64,000 nucleotides of DNA from JABDQZ01 sp050049775 (GTDB lineage Bacteria; Pseudomonadota; Gammaproteobacteria; Chromatiales; Chromatiaceae): positions 1 to 64,000 of the forward strand of contig JASFVP010000006.1 in the NCBI GenBank assembly GCA_050049775.1, read 5' to 3'. The translations under genes and the position numbers were made by a program. The notes under the pieces were generated by a model that worked only from the letters and a program-made list of their open reading frames with translations, was not told the origin of the DNA and did not search any database. Below, one piece after another: positions 17,822 through 26,429 of the stretch (position 1 is the first letter of the stretch; every line of letters begins with the position of its first letter).

Positions 17822-18589
17822 GTGATAAATCACACACAAACAAAATCAAAACTGGCCAACGAACTTGAATGGTTTGCCACCGATCTTGGCAAGCTGTTGC
17901 TGCAGCAGGAACGCCAGGCTTTTGAGCGGCTGTCTGCCCAATTGTTTGGTTTGCAATTGTTGCAGCTGGGGCTGCTGGATGCGCAGCAGCCGTTGATGAC
18001 AGACACACCGGTACGTCGGCAGACATTGATTACCAATCACAACCTGGGAGCCAGGGAAGGCCTGATGCAGGCCGAGTACAATCAGCTGCCAGTGCAGAGT
18101 GATGCCATTGATGCGGTGCTGTTGCCACACACGCTGGACTTCAGTGTTGATCCCCAGCAGGTGCTCAAAGAAGTCGAACGTTGTCTGATCGCGGAAGGGC
18201 GGGTGATCATTTCCGGCTTCAACCCTTTCAGTCTGTGGGGCATCAAACGTCGCTTTTACGGCTCCCGAAAAAAAGCGCCTTGGCATGGCAATTTTTTGTC
18301 CTATACGCGTTTGCATGACTGGCTGTCGCTGCTCGGTTTTGATGTCGAACAGACCGAGGTCTTGATGTTCCGGCCGCCGCTGGAGAAGCTATCGATTATG
18401 CACAAGCTGGAATTTCTCGAATCCGGTGGCCAGAAACTCTGGCCCATGTTCGCCGGGATTTATGTGGTCAAGGCAGTCAAGCGCATTTCCACTTTGACGC
18501 CAATTCGCCCGGTCTGGAAACGCCGGCCAAGATTGCTGGCATCGCCACAGGTGGTGGAGCCGACTACCAGGGGAGTCCGACATGGCTAA
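17822..18589 (+). CDS. SAM-dependent methyltransferase, YafS-like
   Basis: This 255-residue protein resembles the class I methyltransferase (methyltransferase type 11) found between gloB and rnhA in Enterobacteria and Pseudomonas. The N-terminal part has the ATDLGKLLLQQER segment common to this group. An acidic catalytic-core strand (AIDAVLLPHTLDF) and an ISGFNPFSLWGIKRRF motif follow. The substrate is unknown. The start is a GTG without a clear ribosome site, so the N-terminus is uncertain. Its end overlaps rnhA by 8 bp. Confidence 0.8.
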   Translation: MINHTQTKSKLANELEWFATDLGKLLLQQERQAFERLSAQLFGLQLLQLGLLDAQQPLMTDTPVRRQTLITNHNLGAREGLMQAEYNQLPVQSDAIDAVLLPHTLDFSVDPQQVLKEVERCLIAEGRVIISGFNPFSLWGIKRRFYGSRKKAPWHGNFLSYTRLHDWLSLLGFDVEQTEVLMFRPPLEKLSIMHKLEFLESGGQKLWPMFAGIYVVKAVKRISTLTPIRPVWKRRPRLLASPQVVEPTTRGVRHG

Positions 18590-19022
18590 GAAGGTGGAAA
18601 TTTTCACCGATGGGGCCTGTCGCGGCAATCCGGGTCCAGGTGGCTGGGGTGTATTCATGCGTTATGATGGCCATGAAAAACGCCTCTGGGGTGGTGAGTC
18701 GAGCACCACCAACAACCGCATGGAGTTGCAGGCGGTGATCGAAGGCCTGAGCGCGCTCAAGCGGCATTGTCAGGTAACGGTTACAACCGATTCGGTGTAC
18801 GTTAAGGACGGCATCACCAGCTGGATACATAACTGGAAAAAGCGCGGTTGGAAAACCAGCGCCAACAAGCCGGTAAAAAATGTCGATTTATGGCAGGCGC
18901 TGGATGCGGCCGTCAGCCAGCATGATGTCGACTGGGCCTGGGTGAAAGGTCATTCCGGTCATGCTGAAAATGAAATTGCCGATCAATTGGCGAACCGCGG
19001 CATTGATGAACTTCAACAGTAA
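18582..19022 (+). CDS. rnhA: Ribonuclease HI
   Basis: RNase HI removes RNA from RNA-DNA hybrids. The 146-residue protein carries all catalytic residues at their E. coli positions: Asp10, Glu48, Asp70, His124 and Asp134. It starts inside the end of the methyltransferase gene and is followed 15 bp later by dnaQ, the standard rnhA-dnaQ pair (here in the same direction). Confidence 0.98.
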   Translation: MAKKVEIFTDGACRGNPGPGGWGVFMRYDGHEKRLWGGESSTTNNRMELQAVIEGLSALKRHCQVTVTTDSVYVKDGITSWIHNWKKRGWKTSANKPVKNVDLWQALDAAVSQHDVDWAWVKGHSGHAENEIADQLANRGIDELQQ

Positions 19023-19037
19023 AACAGGAATTGCCTA

Positions 19038-19727
19038 ATGCGACAGATCGTACTGGATACGGAAACTACCGGTTTGCAATGGGAAGACGATCACCGTGTC
19101 ATTGAAATCGGTTGTGTGGAACTGCTTGACCGGCGTTTCACCGGAAACAATTTCCATCAGTACCTGCAGCCAGACCGGGTGATCGATGCCGGGGCGATTG
19201 AGGTGCATGGTATCACCAATGAGTTTTTACAGGACAAGCCACGTTTTGAGGACATCGTCGATGACCTGATGGATTATCTTAACGGCGGTGAACTGGTGAT
19301 TCATAACGCACCGTTTGACGTCGGCTTCCTGAATTACGAACTGCGTCGTTGCCAGCGGGACTTTGCACCACTCGAGCAGCAATGCGGCATTGTCGATTCA
19401 TTGGTGATGGCGCGGGAAAAGCATCCGGGCCAGCGTAACAGCCTCGATGCGCTGTGTGGTCGCTACCAGATTGACAATTCACGCCGCGAAAAACACGGCG
19501 CCTTGCTCGACGCCGAGATTCTTGCGGATGTGTATCTGGCCATGACCGGCGGTCAGCGTTCGTTGCTACTGGACAGTGGCGATGATTCGGTGAGTAACAG
19601 CGCCCAGGGACGCAGGCCGGTTGAAGGCTACGCTGATCTGAAAGTCATTTTGGCGAATGCAGCCGAACTGGAAGCCCATGAAGCGCGTCTGGATGCATTG
19701 GGCGACAGCTGTGTCTGGCGCAGATAA
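19038..19727 (+). CDS. dnaQ: DNA polymerase III epsilon subunit (3'-5' proofreading exonuclease)
   Basis: DnaQ proofreads for the replicative polymerase. The 229-residue protein has the DEDDh motifs: Asp7 and Glu9 (DTETTG), Asp94 (HNAPFD), His153 and Asp158 (HGALLD). The C-terminal tail that binds the polymerase alpha subunit is present but poorly conserved, as usual. It converges on fixH with 8 bp between stop codons. Confidence 0.97.
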   Translation: MRQIVLDTETTGLQWEDDHRVIEIGCVELLDRRFTGNNFHQYLQPDRVIDAGAIEVHGITNEFLQDKPRFEDIVDDLMDYLNGGELVIHNAPFDVGFLNYELRRCQRDFAPLEQQCGIVDSLVMAREKHPGQRNSLDALCGRYQIDNSRREKHGALLDAEILADVYLAMTGGQRSLLLDSGDDSVSNSAQGRRPVEGYADLKVILANAAELEAHEARLDALGDSCVWRR

Positions 19728-19735
19728 TAACCTGC

Positions 19736-20239
19736 CTATTTAACCGTCAGTGTGCTGTCGTCCGGCAAGCGGATGCGGCCTTCGATGCTCCAGGTCTTGT
19801 TCAGCGGTGAAACGCGTACCCACCAGTAGCCGGGGCTGATGCTTTCCGGCAATTGCACGGTAAAAGTCTTGCCATCCTGACCGGTCAGTTCCAGCGCATG
19901 ATCCTGGTGCGAACGGGTCGGGTGAATCAAATCCACATACACTGTATCGAGCTTGCCGATGGCGGCATCATTGAAGGTCAAAACCAGCTGTTTGCCGGCG
20001 TAATCGAAATTGATGTCGGCCTCGATGCCGAGGTCTTTGGCAAACTGCCGGCGTGCCAGGTCGACATTGATCGCCAGGCCTTGCTTGTAATAATCGTCCT
20101 TGACCAGACCGTCCTTGTCGGTCAGTGCCAGGTTAATGGTAATCAGTGAACCGATGACCGCGCTCATTGGCAGGCTGATCAGAAACCATGGCCAGAATTG
20201 TTTGTACCAGGGCTTGATGGATTCGTTGTTGGTATTCAT
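19736..20239 (-). CDS. ccoH: FixH/CcoH family cbb3 oxidase assembly protein
   Basis: FixH-type proteins help assemble cbb3 cytochrome oxidase. The 167-residue protein has one N-terminal membrane helix (about residues 15-38), a DDYYKQG motif at about 48-54 that is hallmark for the family, and a periplasmic beta-rich domain. It overlaps ccoG by 4 bp. The ccoI (copper-transporting ATPase) and ccoS genes that usually follow are not here; the next gene is dnaQ on the other strand. Confidence 0.9.
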   Translation of the reverse strand: MNTNNESIKPWYKQFWPWFLISLPMSAVIGSLITINLALTDKDGLVKDDYYKQGLAINVDLARRQFAKDLGIEADINFDYAGKQLVLTFNDAAIGKLDTVYVDLIHPTRSHQDHALELTGQDGKTFTVQLPESISPGYWWVRVSPLNKTWSIEGRIRLPDDSTLTVK

Positions 20240-21654
20240 CGGCTTACCGGTCCCAGGAAGCGTCCGGCCTCTTCCAGCGAAAGGCCTTCGGTCGTCAGTG
20301 ATTCGACGTTGAAATAGATTTCCGAGCTGGCGGTTTTCAGGTTTTCCGGGTCGACCTGGACGCGCACTGGGATCTCAACAACGCCACCGGATGCCACCAA
20401 AAAGTCGCCAGCCGAGTTGATCAGTTGCAGGTCCTCGATACCGGCGGCGGTCAGGCGGTAGGTCTGGTCTTCGTTGGTCATGTTGATGACCTTGAGGGTG
20501 TAAACGTTTTCGATCAGGCCTTCATCGGTTTCCAGATACAGCGCATTCCGGTCGCGAATGATGTCCAGCTCCAGTGGAATACGGGTGGCGACGGCATACA
20601 TCAGGGCTGCACAGATAACCACCAGCAAGGTGGCGTAGACGATCACCCTGGGACGCAGGATGTGGGTTTTATGGCCGGCCAGGCGATGCTCGGTTGTATA
20701 GCTGACCAGGCCTTTGGGCAGATTGACCTTTTCCATGACATCGTCACAGACATCAACACAGGCGGCACAGCCGATACACTGATATTGCAGACCGTCGCGG
20801 ATGTCGATGCCGGTCGGGCAGACTTGCACGCAAAGACCGCAATTGATGCAGTCGCCGAGGCCGGCTTCCTTGGGGTCGATACCTTTTTTACGCGCTCCAC
20901 GCGGTTCGCCGCGATTTTCGTCGTAGGCGATCAACAGGGTGTCCTTGTCGAACATGGCGCTCTGGAAACGCGCATACGGACACATATAGATACAGACCTG
21001 TTCGCGCATCCAGCCGGCGTTACCGTAGGTGGCGAAACCATAGAACAGGATCCAGAAAATACCCCAGCCACTGATATTCCCGGCAATGATATCGGTAGCC
21101 AGCGTGTCGATTGGTGTGAACCAGCCGACGAAGGTGAATCCGGTGAACAGTGAGAACAACAGCCAGGCCGAATGCTTACCGGCTTTTCTGGCGAATTTGT
21201 TGGCTGACATCGGCTGCTTGTCGAGCTTCATCTGCTGCTGGCGCGAGCCCTCGATCTTGCGTTCCATCCACAGGAAAATTTCTGTCCAGACGGTCTGCGG
21301 GCAGGCATAGCCGCACCATAGGCGACCGGCCAACGCAGTAAAGAAAAACAGCGCATAGGCAGCAATGATGAGCAGGGCGGTCAGGTAGATGAAATCCTGT
21401 GGCCAGAAGGTCCAGCCAAAGATATAGAACTTACGGGCTGGCAGATCGAAGACAATCGCCTGATGGCCTTCGTATTGCAGCCAGGGCATGCCATAAAACA
21501 GGCCAAGCAGGGTGACCATGGCGAGATTGCGCAGTTTGGCAAAAATTCCGTGGACTTCGCGCGGGTAGATTTTTTCGCGTTTTTTATAAAGCGCCGTTTC
21601 CAGCTCTTCCGTGGCATTTGAATTTTGCTTGTTATCCGTATTTTCGGAAGCCAT
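20236..21654 (-). CDS. ccoG: Cytochrome c oxidase accessory protein CcoG (polyferredoxin-like)
   Basis: CcoG is a membrane-bound iron-sulfur protein implicated in copper reduction during cbb3 assembly. The 472-residue protein has four to five membrane helices in the N-terminal half, a CGYACPQTVW motif in the first half, then two 4Fe-4S clusters in the ferredoxin pattern (CINCGLCVQVCP and CIGCAACVDVC), and a C-terminal Ig-like periplasmic domain after the last helix. It forms a translationally coupled pair with fixH. Confidence 0.94.
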   Translation of the reverse strand: MASENTDNKQNSNATEELETALYKKREKIYPREVHGIFAKLRNLAMVTLLGLFYGMPWLQYEGHQAIVFDLPARKFYIFGWTFWPQDFIYLTALLIIAAYALFFFTALAGRLWCGYACPQTVWTEIFLWMERKIEGSRQQQMKLDKQPMSANKFARKAGKHSAWLLFSLFTGFTFVGWFTPIDTLATDIIAGNISGWGIFWILFYGFATYGNAGWMREQVCIYMCPYARFQSAMFDKDTLLIAYDENRGEPRGARKKGIDPKEAGLGDCINCGLCVQVCPTGIDIRDGLQYQCIGCAACVDVCDDVMEKVNLPKGLVSYTTEHRLAGHKTHILRPRVIVYATLLVVICAALMYAVATRIPLELDIIRDRNALYLETDEGLIENVYTLKVINMTNEDQTYRLTAAGIEDLQLINSAGDFLVASGGVVEIPVRVQVDPENLKTASSEIYFNVESLTTEGLSLEEAGRFLGPVSR

Positions 21655-21734
21655 ACAGGAATTCCCGTCAGGTTAAAAAAATAAAAACGTTATATACCAA
21701 TATACTTACATAATTTTCATTGATGATACGCAAA

Positions 21735-22034
21735 TCACTCAGATTCTTCAGTGTTTTGCGCTTTTTTATCGATGCGATGACAGGGGCGGCGGAAGTAGCA
21801 GGTCAATGCCGAGGAGATGGCGCTGAGAAACCAGAAGGCAAAAAATCCGATGGTGTAGCCGGCCAGACGGGTGATTTCGGCATAACCAGCGATCAGTCCC
21901 AGCTGGATCGGGTCAAACATCGTGAAGAACAGAATGGTAGTCAGGCTGGCAACCAGAAAAGATGGCCACAAAATGGAGATAAAATTTTGTATCGGTGGAA
22001 TCTGATTTTCACTGGATGTGGATGCCTGGGACAT
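21735..22034 (-). CDS. Small membrane protein in the cbb3 cluster, function unknown
   Basis: The 99-residue protein has two hydrophobic segments (about residues 20-42 and 58-80) and a charged C-terminal tail with two cysteines (LTCYFRRPCHR). A clear AGGAGC ribosome site lies upstream of its ATG. It sits between the ccoP terminator and ccoG. I do not recognise a characterised family; its position suggests a role in oxidase assembly or stability, which is inference only. Confidence 0.75.
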   Translation of the reverse strand: MSQASTSSENQIPPIQNFISILWPSFLVASLTTILFFTMFDPIQLGLIAGYAEITRLAGYTIGFFAFWFLSAISSALTCYFRRPCHRIDKKAQNTEESE

Positions 22035-22082
22035 GGAAGCTCCTTTTGTCGTTATTTAATTGTACTGTCCGTTTATGCCAGA

Positions 22083-22120
22083 TAAAAAAAAACCCGGCAA
22101 GTCATCTTGCCGGGTTTTTT
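22083..22120 (-). terminator. Intrinsic terminator after ccoNOQP
   Basis: A perfect 11-bp stem (AACCCGGCAAG, loop TCAT, CTTGCCGGGTT, 22091-22116) is flanked by an A-run on the left and a T-run on the right. Read on the minus strand it ends the ccoNOQP transcript 18 bases after the ccoP stop. The structure is symmetrical and could work in both directions. Confidence 0.92.
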
Positions 22121-22133
22121 GTCTCAGGAAATT

Positions 22134-23024
22134 TTATTTCTGAGACAGGCTGTAGACATAAGCAGCCAGGACATGGACCTTGTCGGAACCGAGTAATTTC
22201 CCGTGAGCCGGCATCTTGCCCTGACGTCCTTCTGCAATGGTTTTTCTGATTGCAGATTTGGATTTGCCATAAAGCCAGGTATCGTCGGTCAGGCGAGCCG
22301 CTCCGAGGAACTGGTTACCGGAACCGTCCGGGTTGTGGCAAGCGATACAGTTGACATCGTACAGCGCTTTACCCGCTTCAGCCTTGGAGGCGTCAGCCTT
22401 GCGACCGCTGAGCGTCAGGACATACTCAACGACGTTGTCGACACCTTCGTCACCGAGTATTGGTTGCCACGCCGGCATCGCGCCAGTACGACCTTGTGCG
22501 ATGCTTTCCTGGATGCGGTCAGGCGCGTTGCCCCACAGCCAGTCATCATCGGTCAGGTTCGGGTAGCCGGTACTGCCGCGTGCATCAGAACCGTGGCACT
22601 GTACGCAGTAGGTCAGGAACAGGCGTTTACCCATGGCGGTGGCGTCCGGGTTTTTGGCCAGGTCTTCAATGGCGACGTTCCGGTATTGCGCATAAATCGG
22701 ATCGTATTTTTCTTTGGCATCCGCCATTTCCTCTTGCCATTGACTCTGTGCCGTCCAGTTCAGGGCGCCTTTGTAGTTGCCCAGACCCGGGTACAGGTAC
22801 AGATAGCCGGCAGCGAAGATCAGGGTAATGTAGAACATCCACAGCCACCAGCGTGGCAGCGGGTTGTTGTACTCCTGCAGGTCACCGTCCCAAGTGTGGC
22901 CGGTAACATCGCCTTCGGCAGATTCGCCGGCGCGTTTTTTCATGGTCCAGATAATCAACCATAGACATGCAACAATGTTGACGACTGTAATTACAGTTAT
23001 CCAGTTACTCCAAAATGCACTCAT
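22134..23024 (-). CDS. ccoP: cbb3-type cytochrome c oxidase subunit III (diheme cytochrome c)
   Basis: CcoP passes electrons from soluble cytochrome c to CcoO. The 296-residue protein has two N-terminal membrane helices (about 10-28 and 60-78) and two c-type heme sites: Cys140, Cys143, His144 (CVQCH) and Cys226, Cys229, His230 (CIACH). The DNPLPRWW-like segment (NNPLPRWWLW) typical of CcoP is at 53-62. It is last in ccoNOQP and overlaps ccoQ by ATGA. Confidence 0.96.
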   Translation of the reverse strand: MSAFWSNWITVITVVNIVACLWLIIWTMKKRAGESAEGDVTGHTWDGDLQEYNNPLPRWWLWMFYITLIFAAGYLYLYPGLGNYKGALNWTAQSQWQEEMADAKEKYDPIYAQYRNVAIEDLAKNPDATAMGKRLFLTYCVQCHGSDARGSTGYPNLTDDDWLWGNAPDRIQESIAQGRTGAMPAWQPILGDEGVDNVVEYVLTLSGRKADASKAEAGKALYDVNCIACHNPDGSGNQFLGAARLTDDTWLYGKSKSAIRKTIAEGRQGKMPAHGKLLGSDKVHVLAAYVYSLSQK

Positions 23025-23197
23025 TTTTTATTCTCCCCGTTAACGGTTGTCTCATGCCGATCTTCATCAGCAAAAGGCAAATTGGCGGCTTCATCAAAGG
23101 ATTTTGTCCGTTTCTTGCTCCAGGCCCACACCCAGATGCCGATGAAGGCGGCAAACATGGCGACGGTGTGCCAGGAACGAAAGTCATTAATATCCAT
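23021..23197 (-). CDS. ccoQ: cbb3-type oxidase small subunit CcoQ (58 aa)
   Basis: A 58-codon frame beginning MDINDFRSWHTVAMF lies exactly between ccoO and ccoP. It has one membrane helix (about residues 10-27, ending in VWAWSKK) and then an acidic tail containing FDEAANLPF, the hallmark of CcoQ/FixQ. Its TGA overlaps the ATG of ccoP, and the gap to the ccoO stop is 10 bp. CcoQ stabilises the CcoNO-CcoP complex in species where it was studied. Confidence 0.92.
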   Translation of the reverse strand: MDINDFRSWHTVAMFAAFIGIWVWAWSKKRTKSFDEAANLPFADEDRHETTVNGENKK

Positions 23198-23207
23198 GAT
23201 GATTACC

Positions 23208-23825
23208 TCACAATGCAGTGCCCAGACCCTGCAGATAATGAACCAGAGCTTCGGCTTTACTTTTGCCTTCTACGGCCGCCTTGGCGTTTTTCATATCTTC
23301 TTCAGAGTAGGTTTCACATTTTGGGCAGGTTGCGCCAATTGCGATGTTGAGTGCTGACATTTTTGCAGCAGTGTCATCGCCGGTAAGTTTGGACTCAAAT
23401 AACCAGGGGTAAGCCGGCATATTGGATTCCGGAACCACGTCACGCGGGTTGTTCAGATGAGCGAATTGCCAGTCATCACTATAACGACCACCAACGCGCG
23501 CCAGGTCCGGGCCAGTACGCTTGGAGCCCCACTGGAACGGATGATCGTAAACCGATTCACCCGCTACCGAGTAGTGACCATAACGTTCTGTTTCCGCACG
23601 AAACGGGCGAATCATCTGTGAATGGCAGTTGTAGCAGCCTTCAGAGACATAGACATCCCGACCTTCGATGGCAAGTGCGTCATACTTATGCACGCCTTCC
23701 ACCGGCTCGGTTGTTTCCTGGATGAAGAACAGTGGTACAAATTCCGCCAGACCACCTGCTGCTGCAACCAGGACAATCAGGATCATCATCAGTCCGATAT
23801 TTTTTTCTACGACTTCATGACTCAT
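23208..23825 (-). CDS. ccoO: cbb3-type cytochrome c oxidase subunit II (monoheme cytochrome c)
   Basis: CcoO is the membrane-anchored monoheme subunit that hands electrons to the catalytic CcoN. The 205-residue protein has an N-terminal anchor (about 9-30) and the heme site CYNCH at Cys64, Cys67 and His68, followed by the conserved SQMIRPFRAETERYGHYS. A strong AAGGAGGA ribosome site precedes the ATG. It lies 13 bp after ccoN. Confidence 0.97.
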   Translation of the reverse strand: MSHEVVEKNIGLMMILIVLVAAAGGLAEFVPLFFIQETTEPVEGVHKYDALAIEGRDVYVSEGCYNCHSQMIRPFRAETERYGHYSVAGESVYDHPFQWGSKRTGPDLARVGGRYSDDWQFAHLNNPRDVVPESNMPAYPWLFESKLTGDDTAAKMSALNIAIGATCPKCETYSEEDMKNAKAAVEGKSKAEALVHYLQGLGTAL

Positions 23826-23838
23826 TGATCAGTCCTCC

Positions 23839-25260
23839 TTAGTGTGCGACAGCCGCAGGGATGGCTTCATCAGCAGTACCCCGAGCGGAAATGGTTTTGA
23901 CGACGTTGTAAATCATCAGCAACATGCCTGACAGGAACAGAATGCCTCCGAGCAGACGAATGTAGTAGAAAGGATAAGTTCTTTCGACGGATTCGATGAA
24001 GGAGTAAGTCAGTGTGCCGTCAGCGTTGATAGCACGCCACATCAGGCCCTGCATGACACCGGCGATCCACATGGCGGCGATGTACAGTACGGTACCGATG
24101 GTGGCAACCCAGAAGTGCAGTTCAACCAGTTTGACGCTGTACATGGTTTCACGGCCATAAATGCGCGGGAACAATGAGTACAGGGCACCGATGGAAACCA
24201 TGGCAACCCAGCCCAGAGCGCCGGAATGTACGTGACCTACCGTCCAGTCAGTGTAGTGAGACAGAGCGTTCACAGTCTTGATGGACATCATCGGGCCTTC
24301 GAAAGTGGACATACCGTAGAATGACAGTGACACGATCAGGAACTTCAGAACCGGGTCGGTTCTCAGTTTGTGCCAGGCGCCTGACAGGGTCATGATGCCG
24401 TTGATCATACCGCCCCAGGATGGCGCCAGCAGGATTAATGAGAAAATCATACCGACAGACTGGGTCCAGTTAGGCAACGCGGTGTAGTGCAGGTGGTGAG
24501 GACCTGCCCACATGTAAGTGGAAACCAGAGCCCAGAAATGCACGACAGACAGACGGTAGGAGAATACCGGGCGGCCAGCCTGCTTCGGTACGAAGTAGTA
24601 CATAATGCCGAGGAAGCCGGCAGTCAGGAAGAAGCCTACCGCATTATGACCGTACCACCACTGGATCATCGCATCGATCGCGCCAGGATAGAAACTGTAA
24701 CCCTTGGTCAGCGATACCGGTACAAAGGCGCTGTTTACCAGATGCAGCATGGCGATAACAATGATGAAAGAAGCAAAGAACCAGTTGGCAACGTAAATGT
24801 GCGGAGTTTTGCGTTTCAGAATGGTGCCGAAAAAGACAACTGCGTAAGTGACCCATACCACGGTGATCAGCAAATCGATCGGCCATTCCAGTTCTGCGTA
24901 TTCCTTACCGCTGGTAATGCCCAGTGGCAAAGTAATGGCAGCCAGAACAATGATCACGTTCCAGCCCCAGAAAGTGAACGCAGCGAGTCCGTCACCGAAC
25001 AAGCGTGTCTGGCAGGTGCGTTGAACTACGTAATAGGATGTGGCGAAAAGCGCAGAACCGCCGAAAGCGAAAATGACTGCGTTGGTATGTAGTGGTCTCA
25101 GACGTCCATAGGACAGGAATGAAATACCATCGGTTAAAGTAGGAAAGGCAAGTTGTGCAGCGACGATAACACCAACAAGCATGCCCACAATACCCCAGAT
25201 TACCGTCATATAGGCAAACTGGCGCACAACCTTATAGTTATACGTGGCCTGTGACTCCAT
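23839..25260 (-). CDS. ccoN: cbb3-type cytochrome c oxidase subunit I
   Basis: CcoN is the catalytic heme-copper subunit that reduces oxygen with high affinity and pumps protons. The 473-residue protein has about 12 membrane helices and the conserved histidines that hold the low-spin heme, high-spin heme and Cu-B (for example in PLHTNAVIFAFG, WWYGHNAVGFFLT and HYTDWTVGHVHSGALGW segments). It is the first gene of ccoNOQP and is preceded by an FNR-type promoter. Confidence 0.98.
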   Translation of the reverse strand: MESQATYNYKVVRQFAYMTVIWGIVGMLVGVIVAAQLAFPTLTDGISFLSYGRLRPLHTNAVIFAFGGSALFATSYYVVQRTCQTRLFGDGLAAFTFWGWNVIIVLAAITLPLGITSGKEYAELEWPIDLLITVVWVTYAVVFFGTILKRKTPHIYVANWFFASFIIVIAMLHLVNSAFVPVSLTKGYSFYPGAIDAMIQWWYGHNAVGFFLTAGFLGIMYYFVPKQAGRPVFSYRLSVVHFWALVSTYMWAGPHHLHYTALPNWTQSVGMIFSLILLAPSWGGMINGIMTLSGAWHKLRTDPVLKFLIVSLSFYGMSTFEGPMMSIKTVNALSHYTDWTVGHVHSGALGWVAMVSIGALYSLFPRIYGRETMYSVKLVELHFWVATIGTVLYIAAMWIAGVMQGLMWRAINADGTLTYSFIESVERTYPFYYIRLLGGILFLSGMLLMIYNVVKTISARGTADEAIPAAVAH

Positions 25261-25415
25261 TAGTTTGTCTCCAAAGCGTTGCGAAAAGAAAGATTAAAGT
25301 TATTAGTTCTGTGATGGTGGCGCCCACCGACGCCACGAGTCATTCTAGTTATCAATAGGCTTATAGACAACCTTTAAATCATAGAAAAACCCCACAGCCG
25401 ATTCATAAAATCAGG

Positions 25416-25464
25416 CGACGCTAATATGCTCGAAGAAGCTTTTACCTTCATTGATATCAATCAA
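25416..25464 (-). promoter_or_regulatory. FNR-activated promoter of ccoNOQP
   Basis: A perfect FNR box TTGATATCAATCAA lies at 25451-25464 (TTGAT-N4-ATCAA). On the minus strand a -10-like CATATT is at 25428-25423, its centre 32 bases from the box centre. This predicts a start near 25416 and places the box at -41.5, the class II activator position. The remaining leader to ccoN is about 155 bases. The box lies in the gap between the end of fnr and the start of ccoN. Confidence 0.8.
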
Positions 25465-25519
25465 TTGAAACAAAACCAGGCGGTGAAAATGCCGTGACAG
25501 GCGGCTGAAACAGCCAGGA

Positions 25520-26281
25520 TTACAGAGAAGCGGAAGAATTTTTGCTGGGCTTGTTGTGATTGTCGCAAACGGCTTCGAGCGCCTTGATGTCGAGTAATTC
25601 TACGTGCTTTCTTTCGACTTTGAGAATGCCTTCATCCTGAAAACGGGTGAACAGACGGCTGACGGTTTCGACCGCCAGACCCAGATAATTGCCGATCTCA
25701 TTGCGTGACATACTGAGATTGAATTCAGTAGCCGAGAAGCCACGCTGCTTGTAGCGCTTGGACAGGCTCAGCAGGAAAGACGCCAGGCGCTCATCGGCGT
25801 TGCGTTTGCCGAGCAGCATCAGCATGCTGGATTCATTGGATATTTCCCGGCTCATGAGACGGAACATCTGGCGCTGCAGGCTGGGAATTTCCGAAGCCAG
25901 CGCTTCGAGCTGTTCAAACGGAATCAGGCAGACCGCTGTGGTTTCGAGGATCTTGGCGGAACACTCATGATTGCCGTCCTGAATCGCGTCGAGACCGATC
26001 AGCTCGCCGGGCAAATGAAAACCGAGTACCTGCTCCGAGCCGTCTTCGCGAGATACATAGGTTTTAATCGAGCCGGTTTTGACGGCATAAATACCGCTCA
26101 GGGGATCACCTTCGCGAAACAGATAGTCGCCACGGTGAAATGGTTTGGAGCGCTTGATGATGTGATCCAGACGGTCAATATCCTTGCTGTCCAGGCCTAA
26201 CGGCAGGCAAAGCCGCGACAGACTGCAATTCTGGCAGGCGACCTTGATGTTGTTTAATGTGATGACCTTGTCAGTCGTCAT
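25520..26281 (-). CDS. fnr: Oxygen-sensing transcriptional regulator FNR (Crp/Fnr family)
   Basis: FNR binds a 4Fe-4S cluster that is lost when oxygen is present; the intact dimer activates genes for low-oxygen life. The 253-residue protein keeps all four cluster cysteines (Cys16, Cys19, Cys25 and Cys107, in E. coli-like spacing), has a cyclic-nucleotide-binding-like beta roll, a long dimer helix and a C-terminal winged helix whose recognition helix (LGLAVETVSRLFTRFQ) has the E..SR residues that read TTGAT. It is adjacent to and upstream of the ccoNOQP operon, its probable target. Confidence 0.96.
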   Translation of the reverse strand: MTTDKVITLNNIKVACQNCSLSRLCLPLGLDSKDIDRLDHIIKRSKPFHRGDYLFREGDPLSGIYAVKTGSIKTYVSREDGSEQVLGFHLPGELIGLDAIQDGNHECSAKILETTAVCLIPFEQLEALASEIPSLQRQMFRLMSREISNESSMLMLLGKRNADERLASFLLSLSKRYKQRGFSATEFNLSMSRNEIGNYLGLAVETVSRLFTRFQDEGILKVERKHVELLDIKALEAVCDNHNKPSKNSSASL

Positions 26282-26312
26282 GAATCTTATAAATTTCTGT
26301 GTCTGGTTTTAA

Positions 26313-26361
26313 TAACAGTATTTGTAATTCTGCTATGCAGACAGCCTTTGATCAAGATCAA
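26313..26361 (-). promoter_or_regulatory. FNR box at the fnr promoter (autoregulation)
   Basis: A second perfect box, TTGATCAAGATCAA, is at 26348-26361. On the minus strand a -10-like TACAAA occupies 26326-26321, 31 bases from the box centre, giving a start near 26313 with the box at -41.5 and a leader of about 32 bases to fnr. This geometry suggests that FNR activates its own gene. Confidence 0.7.
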
Positions 26362-26376
26362 ATGGCTGAATTACAT

Positions 26377-26408
26377 AAAAAAAGCCTCACTGTGTAGTGA
26401 GGCTTTTT
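26377..26408 (-). terminator. Intrinsic terminator after the sulfur-globule-like gene
   Basis: A stem GCCTCACT, loop GTGT, AGTGAGGC (26384-26403) is flanked by seven A residues on the left and five T residues on the right. On the minus strand it ends the gene at 26430-26885 and separates it from the fnr promoter. Confidence 0.9.
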
Positions 26409-26429
26409 GTGGCAAAACCTGGGTTTTGC

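Noticed and set aside
22203..22964. 253-codon frame on the plus strand opposite ccoP
   Set aside because: It mirrors the ccoP gene, whose heme motifs and neighbours are certain; no ribosome site or family likeness.
23005..23187. 60-codon minus-strand frame between ccoO and ccoP
   Set aside because: The frame at 23021-23197 encodes an evident CcoQ with membrane helix and tail motif; the other frame is composition noise.
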